Assembly: GCA_964559125.1 (NCBI GenBank)
Contig: CAZLGW010000002.1
Coordinates: forward strand, 225,856-289,855
DNA length: 64,000 nt
From: Ravibacter sp964559125
GTDB lineage: Bacteria; Bacteroidota; Bacteroidia; Cytophagales; Spirosomataceae
Direction: 5' to 3'
Under the pieces are notes generated by a model. The model saw only the letters and a list, made by a program, of their open reading frames with translations. It was not told where the DNA came from and made no database searches. Below are positions 9,673 through 18,312 of the stretch, piece after piece (within the stretch, counting starts at the first letter, position 1; each line of letters opens with the position of its first letter). The position numbers and the translations under genes are program-made.

Positions 9673-10566
9673 ATGTCAGTTGATCAGCGATTTAAAGGCG
9701 TAGGAGTAGCAGTTGTTACCCCTTTTAACGAGCAGCACGAAATAGACTACGATGCGTATGTCAGGCTTCTCGGGTTCCTTAGTGAAGGAGGTGTAGACTA
9801 TTTTGTAGTACAGGGTACTACAGGCGAGTCTCCGACCGTTACTGCTTCCGAAAAGAAACGCCTGCTGGAACTGGCCAAGCAAAACAATCCCAAAAAGCTC
9901 CCGATAGTATACGGGATCGGCGGCAATGACACCCGGTCGGTGCTCGAGGCGATAGCCCAGGCGGACCTGGACGGTGTAGATGCGCTTTTATCTGTGGCGC
10001 CGTACTATAACAAACCTCCGCAGGCCGGGTTGGTGGCTCATTTTACGGCTATTGCCGACGCATCTCCCTTGCCGGTCATTCTGTACAACGTACCCGGCAG
10101 GACGGTAGTATCTTTATCGCTCGACACCGTGTTGAAGCTGGCGGAGCACCCCAACATCATCGGTATCAAGGATGCTACCAGCAGCCTCGAGTTTGCCATG
10201 CAGCTTGCCTGGAAAGCGCCGAAAGACTTTTTGCTCCTTTCGGGCGATGATAATCTCGTTACCCCTATGATCAGCGTAGGCTGGCATGGTGTTATTTCCG
10301 TCATAGCCAATGCTTTTCCGAAGGAGTTCGGAGCCATGACCTGGCACGCGCTCGAAGGTCGTTTTGCAGAGGCCTCCCGGATCCAGTATTCCTTCATAGA
10401 TTTCGATACGCTTCTTTACGTAGAATCCAATCCGGTAGGCATCAAAAAATGCCTGGAGATCAAGGGGTTGACCTCCCCGGAGGTACGTCTTCCACTCGTA
10501 AAGGCTACCGATGCGCTTGGCGAAAAGCTTAAGGCGGCTATGCTGAGAGAAGGATTTATCAGCTAG
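9673..10566 (+). CDS. dapA: 4-hydroxy-tetrahydrodipicolinate synthase
   Basis: Condenses pyruvate with aspartate semialdehyde, the first committed step towards lysine and meso-diaminopimelate for peptidoglycan. The frame opens at 9556 inside ligA, but the ATG at 9673 gives the family N-terminus (MSVDQRFKGVGVAVVTPF) and 297 aa, the usual length. The TIM barrel shows the GTTGESPT loop, Tyr138 in YNVPGRT, and the Schiff-base Lys166 in IIGIKDATS. It sits downstream of ligA and is convergent, with almost no gap, to the GntP-type permease. Confidence 0.96.
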   Translation: MSVDQRFKGVGVAVVTPFNEQHEIDYDAYVRLLGFLSEGGVDYFVVQGTTGESPTVTASEKKRLLELAKQNNPKKLPIVYGIGGNDTRSVLEAIAQADLDGVDALLSVAPYYNKPPQAGLVAHFTAIADASPLPVILYNVPGRTVVSLSLDTVLKLAEHPNIIGIKDATSSLEFAMQLAWKAPKDFLLLSGDDNLVTPMISVGWHGVISVIANAFPKEFGAMTWHALEGRFAEASRIQYSFIDFDTLLYVESNPVGIKKCLEIKGLTSPEVRLPLVKATDALGEKLKAAMLREGFIS

Positions 10567-10568
10567 GA

Positions 10569-11918
10569 TCATTTTAATCCCCACCACAAAAGATACGTGG
10601 CGGCCAGGGCAGTGAGTCCCATGCACAGCGAAGCGACCGTGTAGACCTTTAGCATGGTCTTCATTTCGAGACCCGAAAATTTGGCTATTACCCAGAAATA
10701 GGCATCGTTTGCGTGTGATATCATCATGGAGCCGGCTCCCATGGCAAGGGCAGCCATGAGTGTTCCCGTCTCGCTGTCGAGGTGCAGGACCGGCAGAAGG
10801 GGATGGATCAGCGAGGCTGTGGTGATGACAGCTACCGTCGATGAACCCTGGGCTGTCTTGAGGATGAAAGCTATAAGGAAAGGGAAAAGTATGCCCCAGG
10901 AGCCGCTTTGTGCAGCAGATGTAAAGTGTGAAGCGGGGTTGGTCGCTGCGAGCACGGCGCCGAATGCTCCGCCGGCTCCTATGATAACGAGTATCCCGCC
11001 AGCCTTTTCTGCAGCTTCCGACAGGGAAGTGGTGATCATATTACCGCTTTTCCCGTTTTTGAAATTCAGTAGAGAAAGGGCTATCCCGATAGTGAGCGCT
11101 ATGGAAGGCTCACCCGCTACCCCGGTAAAATGGGTCAGGAGCGTCTCCTTGGCCCCGGGTGTATTCAGGAAGGGCTTCAGCGCGATAAGCAGTATGGGAA
11201 TGACAACGGGTGCAAATGCCATTGCGGTAGACGGCATCCTTCCGGCTTCCAGGCTTTCTTCGTCTTTTGCTCCGGGACCAATCTCACCTCCCCACTTCTT
11301 CCCCGCGTAGTTCGTCCATAAATAGCCCACGATGCTGGATGGTATGGCAACCAGTATCCCCATCATGATCAGTTTTCCGAAATCAACCTGCAGGTGGGCT
11401 GCCGCCGCGCTCATGCCCGGGTGGGGCGGGATCAGGCAATGTACCGAATAGAGGCCTGTAGCAAGAGCGCCTGCGAGGATGGCCATTGAGATGCCTGTCC
11501 GCCTGGCGAGTGAATTGGCCAACCCGCTCAGCACGATGTATCCCGAATCGCAGAAAATCGGCAGCCCTACGATGAACCCGGTAATTCCCATAGCCATCGG
11601 GGCCCTCTTTTCGCCTGTCTTTTTCAATATCCATTCCGCCATCACCCGCGTACTTCCCGACTTCTCGAGTAGAACTCCCAGGGCAGTACCAAGCACAATG
11701 ATCAGCGCAAGCGATTTCATGACATGGCCAAAGCCCGATTTCGCATGTTCGAGGATACTTTCGACCGGCATACCGACACCAAGACCTACTACGAAGCAGG
11801 CGATCAGCAGGGTGTAGAATGCATGCAGTTTGTAACGGGCAGTGAGGATGATAATGACGGAAATACCGGCTGCCAGTGAGAGCAGCAAATGGGCCAGGGA
11901 AATCTCAATATGGTGCAT
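10569..11918 (-). CDS. GntP-family gluconate/organic acid:H+ symporter
   Basis: This 449-aa integral membrane protein has about 12-14 hydrophobic segments and matches the gluconate permease family (GntP/GntT/DsdX-like). Typical parts are IVLGTALGVLLEKSGSTRVMAEWILKKTGEKRAPMAMGITGFIVGLPIFCDSG in the first half, HCLIPPHPGMSAAA, and TAQGSSTVAVITTASL and SHANDAYFWV in the second half. Family members import gluconate or related sugar acids or hydroxy acids with protons. No gluconate kinase or dehydratase lies next to it, so the substrate is open. Its 3' end abuts dapA. Upstream is a divergent sialidase-like gene. Confidence 0.9.
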   Translation of the reverse strand: MHHIEISLAHLLLSLAAGISVIIILTARYKLHAFYTLLIACFVVGLGVGMPVESILEHAKSGFGHVMKSLALIIVLGTALGVLLEKSGSTRVMAEWILKKTGEKRAPMAMGITGFIVGLPIFCDSGYIVLSGLANSLARRTGISMAILAGALATGLYSVHCLIPPHPGMSAAAAHLQVDFGKLIMMGILVAIPSSIVGYLWTNYAGKKWGGEIGPGAKDEESLEAGRMPSTAMAFAPVVIPILLIALKPFLNTPGAKETLLTHFTGVAGEPSIALTIGIALSLLNFKNGKSGNMITTSLSEAAEKAGGILVIIGAGGAFGAVLAATNPASHFTSAAQSGSWGILFPFLIAFILKTAQGSSTVAVITTASLIHPLLPVLHLDSETGTLMAALAMGAGSMMISHANDAYFWVIAKFSGLEMKTMLKVYTVASLCMGLTALAATYLLWWGLK

Positions 11919-12067
11919 TAACGGAAATTTATGTATTTTCGTACCACACTAAAGACAGCCGGGCAGCCGGATTTACTGTAAAGCCATAGCAGGACTTGCA
12001 ACAGTCTGTATACGAATAGTGTGAAAGTAGTTGGCCATTTCTCTTAATTTAATTACAAGGAATTTGT

Positions 12068-13246
12068 ATGCTCCGTTTTTTCAGAACGTTTTGTTTCCTT
12101 TCTCTCACAGTCATTACCCTCCGAGCACAGATTCCCGCAGATGACGTCAGGCACTTGAAGGTTTATCACGAACCGGGACGTTATGCCGGCTGGCCGGCCA
12201 ATACCGGTATCTGGATATGGGGCAACGAAATACTGACAGGCTTCTCTATAGGCTATCATAAGCAAACAAAGACAAGCCTGCATTACATCGACCGGGAAAA
12301 AACCGAAATACATGTGCTGGCAAGAAGCAAGGATGGGGGAGTATCGTGGGAAATCGAGGACCCGGCCAAAGCCGGTACACTCGTATTTGAGACAGAATTC
12401 GGGACGCAGCGGACAGATGTACCACTGCCGAAAGCCAAAAAGCTTACAAGGCCCGTCAATTTTAAGGATCCTAACCTCGCTTTTATTACCAGGTTCGGAA
12501 AGAACAAAAAGTCCTATTTCTGGTTTTCCGTAAACCGGGGAAAGACCTGGGCGGGTCCTTATACGTTGCCCGATTTCGGAATGACTGGTATTGAAGCGCG
12601 TACAGAGTACATCGTGGAGTCGGAAAGGGAGTGTATGCTCTTTATTACCGCTACGAAGTCTGACGGCAAAGAGGGCCGCGTAATATGTGTTAAAACAGAA
12701 GACGGCGGAGTGAACTGGTCGCTTGTATCGCCGATAGGAAACGAGCCGAAAGGCTTTGCGATCATGCCTGCTGCTGTACGGATTTCCAAACGCGAGCTAC
12801 TGGTAACTATCCGTAACCGCGAGGAAGAAAAGGATTTTATCAGTACCTATTATTCCAGGAATAACGGGAAGTCGTGGCGGCAGCTTGCCAATGCTTCCGA
12901 CGACACCGGGAAAGGCGGAAGCCCCCCTGCCATGCTGCGACTCGAAGACGGCCGGATCTGCCTGGTTTACGGGTATCGTTCAGACCCTTCTACCGGCCGC
13001 AACGCATCCATGATCGCGAAGCTCAGCTCCGATAACGGGAAAAGCTGGAGCAAAGAATACATTCTGCGGAACGACGGCGCCGCGAGGGACATCGGCTATC
13101 CGAAAATGGTTCAGCGCCCCGATGGCAGCCTCGTCATAGTCTACTATTTCACCGACCTCCTGACAGGCCCCGAAAGATACATCGGCGCTACGATATGGAA
13201 TGTGCCCAGCACTGAGACAGCGGTGTCCGAGCGGAGCAGGTTTTGA
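12068..13246 (+). CDS. Secreted sialidase-like protein (BNR/Asp-box repeats)
   Basis: A 392-aa exported protein with a signal peptide (LRFFRTFCFLSLTVITLRAQ). It carries at least four Asp-box (BNR) motifs of the form S/T-x-D/N-x-G-x-x-W: SKDGGVSWEI, VNRGKTWAGP, EDGGVNWSLV, RNNGKSWRQL and SDNGKSWSKE. These turns define the six-bladed sialidase propeller, as in GH33 exo-sialidases and related proteins. A classical FRIP motif is not evident; the N-terminal GRYAGWPANTGIW stretch occupies its place. True sialidase activity is therefore uncertain, and another exo-glycosidase or binding role is possible. No transporter for the product is adjacent, though an amino-sugar operon lies at 39-44 kb. Confidence 0.8.
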   Translation: MLRFFRTFCFLSLTVITLRAQIPADDVRHLKVYHEPGRYAGWPANTGIWIWGNEILTGFSIGYHKQTKTSLHYIDREKTEIHVLARSKDGGVSWEIEDPAKAGTLVFETEFGTQRTDVPLPKAKKLTRPVNFKDPNLAFITRFGKNKKSYFWFSVNRGKTWAGPYTLPDFGMTGIEARTEYIVESERECMLFITATKSDGKEGRVICVKTEDGGVNWSLVSPIGNEPKGFAIMPAAVRISKRELLVTIRNREEEKDFISTYYSRNNGKSWRQLANASDDTGKGGSPPAMLRLEDGRICLVYGYRSDPSTGRNASMIAKLSSDNGKSWSKEYILRNDGAARDIGYPKMVQRPDGSLVIVYYFTDLLTGPERYIGATIWNVPSTETAVSERSRF

Positions 13247-13508
13247 TGCTACCCTTCATCCAGCTCCGCCACCCAGCCCCGCCCCCTGACAGAACGCTCC
13301 CCTCCGCCTGCCGGGCTGCGTGACTCGCAGTCCGTAACTCAGCCGGGTAACCGGCCCTTCCGTAAATTCGGGCTTCAGCCAGGATCTTCGTGTCTTCAGG
13401 AACAAGAAAGTTAATTAAACTTAAAAAAAGCCTTATCCTGACGGACCGACTCAGACTTGCCGGGATTTTCGCTTACTTACCGGAAGAAGTATCATTATAC
13501 ACGGCAGA

Positions 13509-13835
13509 GTGAAAACAGAATTCGGCAAAACCTTTCGGCTGGCCCGGTTAATCCTGCGGTTTTATCGCAGATTCTGCCTTTTTTCTTTGGGAATATCCCT
13601 GTATATCGTAATGAAGAGCGTGCCGCACGGAGTAGCAGCGATAAGCTTTGCTTTCTGGATCAAAGTGATTACACTGGTTATTCTTATCGGGTTCGTCTAT
13701 TCAAGATACCAGCCGGAGTTTTATTATTATAAAAACCTGGGAATAGGTAAAAGAATGCTGCTGATAGCTGTTGCCTCCCTGGACCTCCTTCTTTATATAT
13801 CAATGGCTTTTATCGTTTCGGGTTTATATGGTTAA
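13509..13835 (+). CDS. Small membrane protein of unknown function
   Basis: A 108-aa protein not assigned to a named family. It has a basic N-terminus (KTEFGKTFRLARLILRFYRRF) and three hydrophobic segments, about residues 24-40, 47-64 and 82-105. The start is a GTG at 13509. Its last codons overlap the ATG of the ABC ATPase by eight bases (ATGGTTAA), so the two are translationally coupled and probably act together. It is too small to be a standard ABC permease, though it could be a minimal membrane partner. The 262 bases upstream (13247-13508) are GC-rich at first and hold no other gene that I can see. Confidence 0.7.
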   Translation: MKTEFGKTFRLARLILRFYRRFCLFSLGISLYIVMKSVPHGVAAISFAFWIKVITLVILIGFVYSRYQPEFYYYKNLGIGKRMLLIAVASLDLLLYISMAFIVSGLYG

Positions 13836-14484
13836 TTCTCTTGAAATAGACAGCGTCCAGCTCAGTTTCGGGTCCAGGAAGATACTTCAGGGCATCTATA
13901 TGAAAGCGGAGACAGGGAAGGTTACCGGCATATTGGGAAGAAACGGCTGCGGCAAGTCCAGCCTTATGAAGCTGATATTCGGGGAGCTATCGGCTGCTGA
14001 AATGTCGTTGAGATTAAACGGTAAGGCATTGCTTTCCCGTTACAGGAACCCGTCCGACATGCGAATGCTGCCCCATTATCATCTCATCCCGAACGATTTT
14101 CGCATTTCCAGGGTTTTCGACGACTTTGAAGTGGACTATGCCGGGTTCAGGAAATATTTTAATGAATTTGAAAAATTCGGAGATTTGAAGATCGGGCAGT
14201 TGTCAGGAGGAAATGTCAGGATCATAGAGATCTATATTATTCTGAAAGCAGCTGCCAGGTTCTGCCTGCTGGACGAGCCGTTTACCCATTTATCGCCCAG
14301 AAATATCGACCTGTTCACCGGTTTGATCAATGAGGAGAGGAAAAGGAAGGGTATCATCATCACAGATCATCAGTACCGCTACGTGGTTCATATAAGCGAT
14401 GATCTTTATTTGCTTCGGGAGGGAGTGATGTATAAGGTCAATGACCCCGAAGATCTTGTCAGAATGGGATATCTGCCGGGGTAG
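13828..14484 (+). CDS. ABC transporter ATP-binding protein
   Basis: The frame opens at 13771, but the ATG at 13828 gives the right start (MVNSLEIDSVQLSFGSRKIL) and 218 aa. It is a single nucleotide-binding domain: Walker A GRNGCGKSS, signature LSGGNVR (a variant of LSGGQ), Walker B FCLLDEPFTHLSP, and an H-loop His in IIITDHQYR. The signature and D-loop regions deviate from drug exporters. No normal permease gene is adjacent; the only partner visible is the coupled 108-aa membrane protein. It may serve a permease encoded elsewhere, or form an unusual two-part complex. Energy coupling by ATP hydrolysis is known for the family; the substrate is unknown. Confidence 0.88.
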   Translation: MVNSLEIDSVQLSFGSRKILQGIYMKAETGKVTGILGRNGCGKSSLMKLIFGELSAAEMSLRLNGKALLSRYRNPSDMRMLPHYHLIPNDFRISRVFDDFEVDYAGFRKYFNEFEKFGDLKIGQLSGGNVRIIEIYIILKAAARFCLLDEPFTHLSPRNIDLFTGLINEERKRKGIIITDHQYRYVVHISDDLYLLREGVMYKVNDPEDLVRMGYLPG

Positions 14485-14539
14485 CCATATATTTGGGACC
14501 CGGAATTAACGTACAGATATTTTACAGGTATACGGACTA

Positions 14540-15172
14540 ATGGCTAAAAAGCAGAAGTATTATGTGGTGTGGCAGGGAAGGAAAACAGGGATCTTTACTG
14601 ATTGGAAAGAGTGTGAGAAGCAGATAAAGGGACTTGAAGGAAGTCAGTATAAGTCCTTTGACTCCCTGGCCGAAGCCGAATCAGCCATCTATCGGAGCTA
14701 TTGGGAATTTGTGAAAAAGGGAGCGACGAAGCCTGTTTTGAAAACTGCGCCTGCTTCGGTAGGGAAGCCTATTGAGAATAGTCTTGTGGTCGATGCCGCC
14801 TGGAATACCGCCAGCGGCGATATGGAGTACCAGGGGATTTATCTCCGTACAGGAGAAAAAATATTTCTGCAGGGACCTTATGCCGATGCAACAAATAATA
14901 TCGGGGAATTTCTGGCCATTGTGCACGCGCTTGCCTATCTGCAGAAGCATAACAGCGAGATCCCGGTATACTCCGATTCAAAGACAGCTATAGGTTGGGT
15001 TAAAAAGAAGCATGCCAATACTAAGCTTGAGCTGACACCCCGTAATAAGCCGGTTTTTGAATTGCTGCAGCGTGCCGAGCGCTGGCTGGCAACCAATACC
15101 TACAAAAATCCTGTTTTGAAATGGGAAACAGAATACTGGGGTGAAAATCCTGCTGATTTTGGTCGGAAATAA
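14540..15172 (+). CDS. Viroplasmin/RNase H family protein
   Basis: A 210-aa RNase HI-type protein. Residues 5-55 (KYYVVWQGRKTGIFTDWKEC...YKSFDSLAEAE) form a caulimovirus-viroplasmin-like domain that binds RNA-DNA hybrids in eukaryotic RNase H1. Residues about 80-210 form the nuclease domain, with the acidic catalytic set Asp85, Glu123, Asp146 and Asp206 all present. It should degrade RNA in RNA-DNA hybrids, removing primers and R-loops. This two-domain build is common in Bacteroidota. It is read as a single gene downstream of the ABC ATPase and convergent with the RES toxin. Confidence 0.92.
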   Translation: MAKKQKYYVVWQGRKTGIFTDWKECEKQIKGLEGSQYKSFDSLAEAESAIYRSYWEFVKKGATKPVLKTAPASVGKPIENSLVVDAAWNTASGDMEYQGIYLRTGEKIFLQGPYADATNNIGEFLAIVHALAYLQKHNSEIPVYSDSKTAIGWVKKKHANTKLELTPRNKPVFELLQRAERWLATNTYKNPVLKWETEYWGENPADFGRK

Positions 15173-15190
15173 GGTTGGCGAAGATGCCAA

Positions 15191-15661
15191 TCACCTCCTA
15201 TCCTTCCAAAGCCGCTTGTCAACCGGGATAGGCTCTTCTCGCAAAACTTTTACATCCTTAAATAGCGGGTGTCCCGGATGGATCAGGAAATTCTTCGAAA
15301 AAGGTACGATCACCGAGGGAATGGCAATGGATAGCACGTCTGGATTTTGCAGCCAGGGCCGGAGAAAGTGTTGTGTCTTTTCGTATCGGTGGTCCAGCCA
15401 GTAAGATGGTAGCTCGTTTATTTCATACGATCGCAGGCTATCGGGAATTTCAATTTCAAAAAGAGCAAACTTGGGAAGAAATTCATAATGTACACCTGGC
15501 GCGTGGGCTAGCATCTCCAGCAGTCCGAGCGCAGGCGAAGAAGTAGTGTATATAATACCGGTACCCTTTGGATTCCACCGGCCTCCGTAGAGACGGCTTC
15601 CTTCTGAAGAGAGGGGCTCATCTTTGAATTTTTCTCTGATGATCCGGTAAACTTTTTGCAT
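15191..15661 (-). CDS. RES-domain toxin
   Basis: The frame is open from 15703, but the ATG at 15661 gives the proper N-terminus (MQKVYRIIREKF) and starts one base after the antitoxin stop. The 156-aa protein is a RES domain; it contains the Arg28 (GGRWNPKG), Tyr38 (IIYTT) and Glu49 (LGLLEML) residues of the family, and ends near KRLWKDRR. RES toxins are structurally related to ADP-ribosyltransferases, and studied members deplete cellular NAD+. Together with the upstream Xre/MbcA-type gene it forms a type II toxin-antitoxin module. The length is full, so the toxin is likely intact. Confidence 0.92.
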   Translation of the reverse strand: MQKVYRIIREKFKDEPLSSEGSRLYGGRWNPKGTGIIYTTSSPALGLLEMLAHAPGVHYEFLPKFALFEIEIPDSLRSYEINELPSYWLDHRYEKTQHFLRPWLQNPDVLSIAIPSVIVPFSKNFLIHPGHPLFKDVKVLREEPIPVDKRLWKDRR

Positions 15662-15662
15662 G

Positions 15663-16088
15663 CTATGCCAGGATTCCGTGGTCGAGGCGGCCGAGGACAT
15701 CATCGGCCAGGCGAAAGCCAGTAACGGTGTCCATGATTTCCAGGGGAGCCTGCCCGTTCAGCTCGGACAAGGGAGTGCGAAGCCAGTACAACACGGTTTC
15801 TTTGTGGCCTTCGAACGTGTCCAGCGCGTGGATCAGGAGGTTTCGGAAAAGGATCAGTCGCTCGGACGCATCCCGGTTGAATGTTTTATCGGGACGGATG
15901 CGATGCAGGTTTCGGGGCGTCATCCCCAATACGTGGGCCATCTCATTGTCTGAAAGCCCGACCATTCCCGCTACCTCGTCGCTCGCCGATCGCAGGATGC
16001 CCTCTCTGGCTCTTTTAATCACTGCGTAATCGGAGGCAGGGCTAGCCATGTAGTGGAGTTGTCGGTCGGAAAGGATTTGAGCTGACAT
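15663..16088 (-). CDS. Xre/MbcA/ParS-type antitoxin of the RES pair
   Basis: This 141-aa protein has an N-terminal helix-turn-helix-like part (EVAGMVGLSDNEMAHVLGMTPRNLHRI) and a C-terminal MbcA/ParS/Xre toxin-binding domain (DUF2384; ending NGQAPLEIMDTVTGFRLADDVLGRLDHG). In known RES systems the antitoxin blocks the toxin active site with its C-terminus and represses its own promoter through the helix-turn-helix. It precedes the toxin gene with a one-base gap, the usual order. The GTGAAA/TTTCAC inverted repeat upstream could be the operator. Confidence 0.9.
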   Translation of the reverse strand: MSAQILSDRQLHYMASPASDYAVIKRAREGILRSASDEVAGMVGLSDNEMAHVLGMTPRNLHRIRPDKTFNRDASERLILFRNLLIHALDTFEGHKETVLYWLRTPLSELNGQAPLEIMDTVTGFRLADDVLGRLDHGILA

Positions 16089-16105
16089 GTCTCGGATAAG
16101 ATCAG

Positions 16106-16141
16106 GTGAAATTTGTCCCTAATATAAATGATTATTTTCAC
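16106..16141 (-). promoter_or_regulatory. Candidate operator of the RES toxin-antitoxin operon
   Basis: GTGAAAT (16106-16112) and its inverted partner TTTTCAC (16135-16141) lie 18-53 bases before the antitoxin start, around AT-rich DNA. The position fits an autoregulatory site, but no clear -7 box is visible. Confidence 0.3.
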
Positions 16142-16222
16142 TTTTCCTAAAAAACTGTGGGGAGAATCAGCACAAGCCGGGCTTCTTTGATAATTCGCGG
16201 ACAGTCCCCTTTTCAAACAGCC

Positions 16223-17233
16223 TCATCCTGCATTTTCCAGGCATGCAAGCATCTCCGCGATGTTTCCGGCAATTTGTGTGTTGCCATTTTCGATGATAAT
16301 CCAGCGAACCGATTGCCCTTTTTTTTCGATACGGACCGAACAATCCGCCCCGTCGGCCACGGTGATCGTATATCCTGTTCTGATCAGCGCTTTCCTGGTC
16401 CAGAAATATTCGGGGCCTTCTCCCGACAGCCCGACGGTTTTCTTCAGGGACGGGAGAGCAGGCGCAACGATTTCGCCCGTAGCGATATCGAAGCCCCATT
16501 CGCCGGGTTGGGAGTAGAGCTTGCTGATATGCCCCTGTAGTACGAGGTCTTCGGGAGTGCCTGTTAAGAGAGCTCCTCTCCCGTCAAATAGCCACAACTG
16601 ATCGCTCATTTGCAGGGCAAGCTCAAGATCATGCGTCGAAAACAGCACCGACTTGGATTCGGTATGGGCGGTTTGCCTGAGTATCCGGATGAGCTCTATC
16701 CTGCTGAGAATATCCAGGTGTGCAGTCGGTTCATCGAGAAGGATAAGCGGGGTCTCCTGTGCCAGCGCCCTCGCAAACATCGCCTTCTGCCGCTCGCCGT
16801 CACTGAGCAGATGCGTACCCCGTCCTGCCAATTCCGGGATACCGGCCTTGCGAATGCTTTCCAGGACCATGTGATCGTCTTCCTTGCTCAGGGTTCCGAG
16901 CCAGTTGGTGTAGGGGGTCCTGCCCAGGGCAACGAGTTCATAGACGGTCAGGTTGGGATTCCTGACCTGATCCTGCAGGACGACAGCCATTTTTCTGGAC
17001 AGACCTGCGCTGCCCCATTCCGTGATATCCCTGCCTTCGAGCGTTACACTTCCGGCTACCGGCCTTTGAAGTCCTGCCAGCGTACGGATCAGGGTCGACT
17101 TTCCGGAACCGTTTCTCCCCAGCAGAGCGGTCAGTTTTCCCGGGCTCAGGCTGAGGTTTATCCCGGCGGCTACTGTCACAGGGCTGCTTTTCCCCGCATA
17201 TCCTATAGAAAGCCTGTGTGTAGTAAGCGCCAT
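16223..17233 (-). CDS. ABC transporter ATP-binding protein, FecE/BtuD type
   Basis: ATPase of an iron-siderophore, heme or cobalamin uptake system. Walker A is GRNGSGKST (39-47), the signature is LSDGERQKAM (variant of LSGGE), Walker B is PLILLDEPTAHLD, and the switch His is in FSTHDLELAL. The nucleotide-binding domain ends near residue 255, the usual length. About 80 further residues follow, with a pattern (GPEYFWTRKALIRTGYTI...VRWIIIENGNTQIAGNIAEMLACLE) not part of the standard domain; this tail could be a regulatory or ligand-sensing module. It is the third gene of the operon, two bases after the permease. Confidence 0.93.
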   Translation of the reverse strand: MALTTHRLSIGYAGKSSPVTVAAGINLSLSPGKLTALLGRNGSGKSTLIRTLAGLQRPVAGSVTLEGRDITEWGSAGLSRKMAVVLQDQVRNPNLTVYELVALGRTPYTNWLGTLSKEDDHMVLESIRKAGIPELAGRGTHLLSDGERQKAMFARALAQETPLILLDEPTAHLDILSRIELIRILRQTAHTESKSVLFSTHDLELALQMSDQLWLFDGRGALLTGTPEDLVLQGHISKLYSQPGEWGFDIATGEIVAPALPSLKKTVGLSGEGPEYFWTRKALIRTGYTITVADGADCSVRIEKKGQSVRWIIIENGNTQIAGNIAEMLACLENAG

Positions 17234-17235
17234 AG

Positions 17236-18312
17236 CTAAAATGAATTACGCAGGTTGTTCATTTTCAGGATAATCCATATCACTATCGGCGCACCCACGA
17301 GCGAGGTCGCTACGTTGATCGGGAGTACAAACCCGCTTCCGGGGAGCTGTGCGATAATGTCGCATGCCAGCAAAAGCATAGCACCTGTGAGGCAGCAGGC
17401 AGGTAGCAGGATGAGGTGGTTGGAGGTATTCAGAAGCGACCGTGTCAGGTGAGGTACTGCTATGCCTATAAAGCCTATCGGGCCGCAGAATGCAGTTACG
17501 GTTCCGGTGAGGATACAGGTATTGATCAATATAAGAGTCCTGGCTTTCAGGACGGAGATCCCCAGTGTAGATGCATTATGCTCACCGAGGAGAAGCGCGT
17601 TCAATGTCTTGGACAACGAAAGGGAGAACAGGACCCCGGTAATGCAAACCGATGCAAGTACCGTGAGCTGATGGCCGGAAACGCCGCCGAGACTACCGAA
17701 TGTCCAGGAAATAAATGCCTGCAGTTGTTCGGGCTTGCTGTAGTATTGCCAGATAGTTGTAAGCGACAAGGTCAATGTCCCCAGTAGCAGACCGACGATC
17801 AGCAAAACTACATGATCGCGTACAAAGCGTGAAATGACCAGGAGCACGGAGAAAACCAGGGCTGCACCCAGCGAAGCGCTCAGGGCCAGCAGCCACGACG
17901 TCCCGATACCCAGCCGGTGCAGGTTGACGATGCTTCCGGCGGAGCCGCCTGCGAAGATAAGAAACCCCGTGCCCAGCGCTGCACCGGCGCTGATGCCAAG
18001 CTCCGAAGGGCTTGCCAGCGGGTTCCTGAAAAGTGTCTGCATCTGCAGGCCGCTTACGGAGAGTGCCGCGCCGGCGAGAACTGCCGTAAGCGCTTTAGGA
18101 ATACGTATATTGTGTATGATGTAGCTCCACGCTTTTGTTCCGGCTTCTCCCCCGGTAAGGATCGATAGGGTGTCGCCAAGAGGGATATGCACCGATCCGA
18201 GAAGAATATCGGCCAGGAGAAGTAGGAGGAAACCCGGCAGCAGGATCGACAGCCTTAGATATCGAGAAGGAAACGGGCGCAAAACAGTCTGGCTTAGTCC
18301 AATTTTATGCAA
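17236..18312 (-). CDS. FecCD-family ABC transporter permease
   Basis: A 358-aa inner-membrane permease of the FecCD/BtuC family, with about ten hydrophobic helices. The signature pieces are GLQMQTLFRNPLASPSELGISAGAALG near the N-terminus and GFIGIAVPHLTRSLLNTSNHLILLP near the C-terminus, where the cytoplasmic coupling helix contacts the ATPase. It imports iron complexes, heme or vitamin B12 delivered by the binding protein. Its start overlaps the end of the binding-protein gene by 19 bases, and its end is two bases from the ATPase start, so the three are one operon. Confidence 0.95.
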   Translation of the reverse strand: MHKIGLSQTVLRPFPSRYLRLSILLPGFLLLLLADILLGSVHIPLGDTLSILTGGEAGTKAWSYIIHNIRIPKALTAVLAGAALSVSGLQMQTLFRNPLASPSELGISAGAALGTGFLIFAGGSAGSIVNLHRLGIGTSWLLALSASLGAALVFSVLLVISRFVRDHVVLLIVGLLLGTLTLSLTTIWQYYSKPEQLQAFISWTFGSLGGVSGHQLTVLASVCITGVLFSLSLSKTLNALLLGEHNASTLGISVLKARTLILINTCILTGTVTAFCGPIGFIGIAVPHLTRSLLNTSNHLILLPACCLTGAMLLLACDIIAQLPGSGFVLPINVATSLVGAPIVIWIILKMNNLRNSF

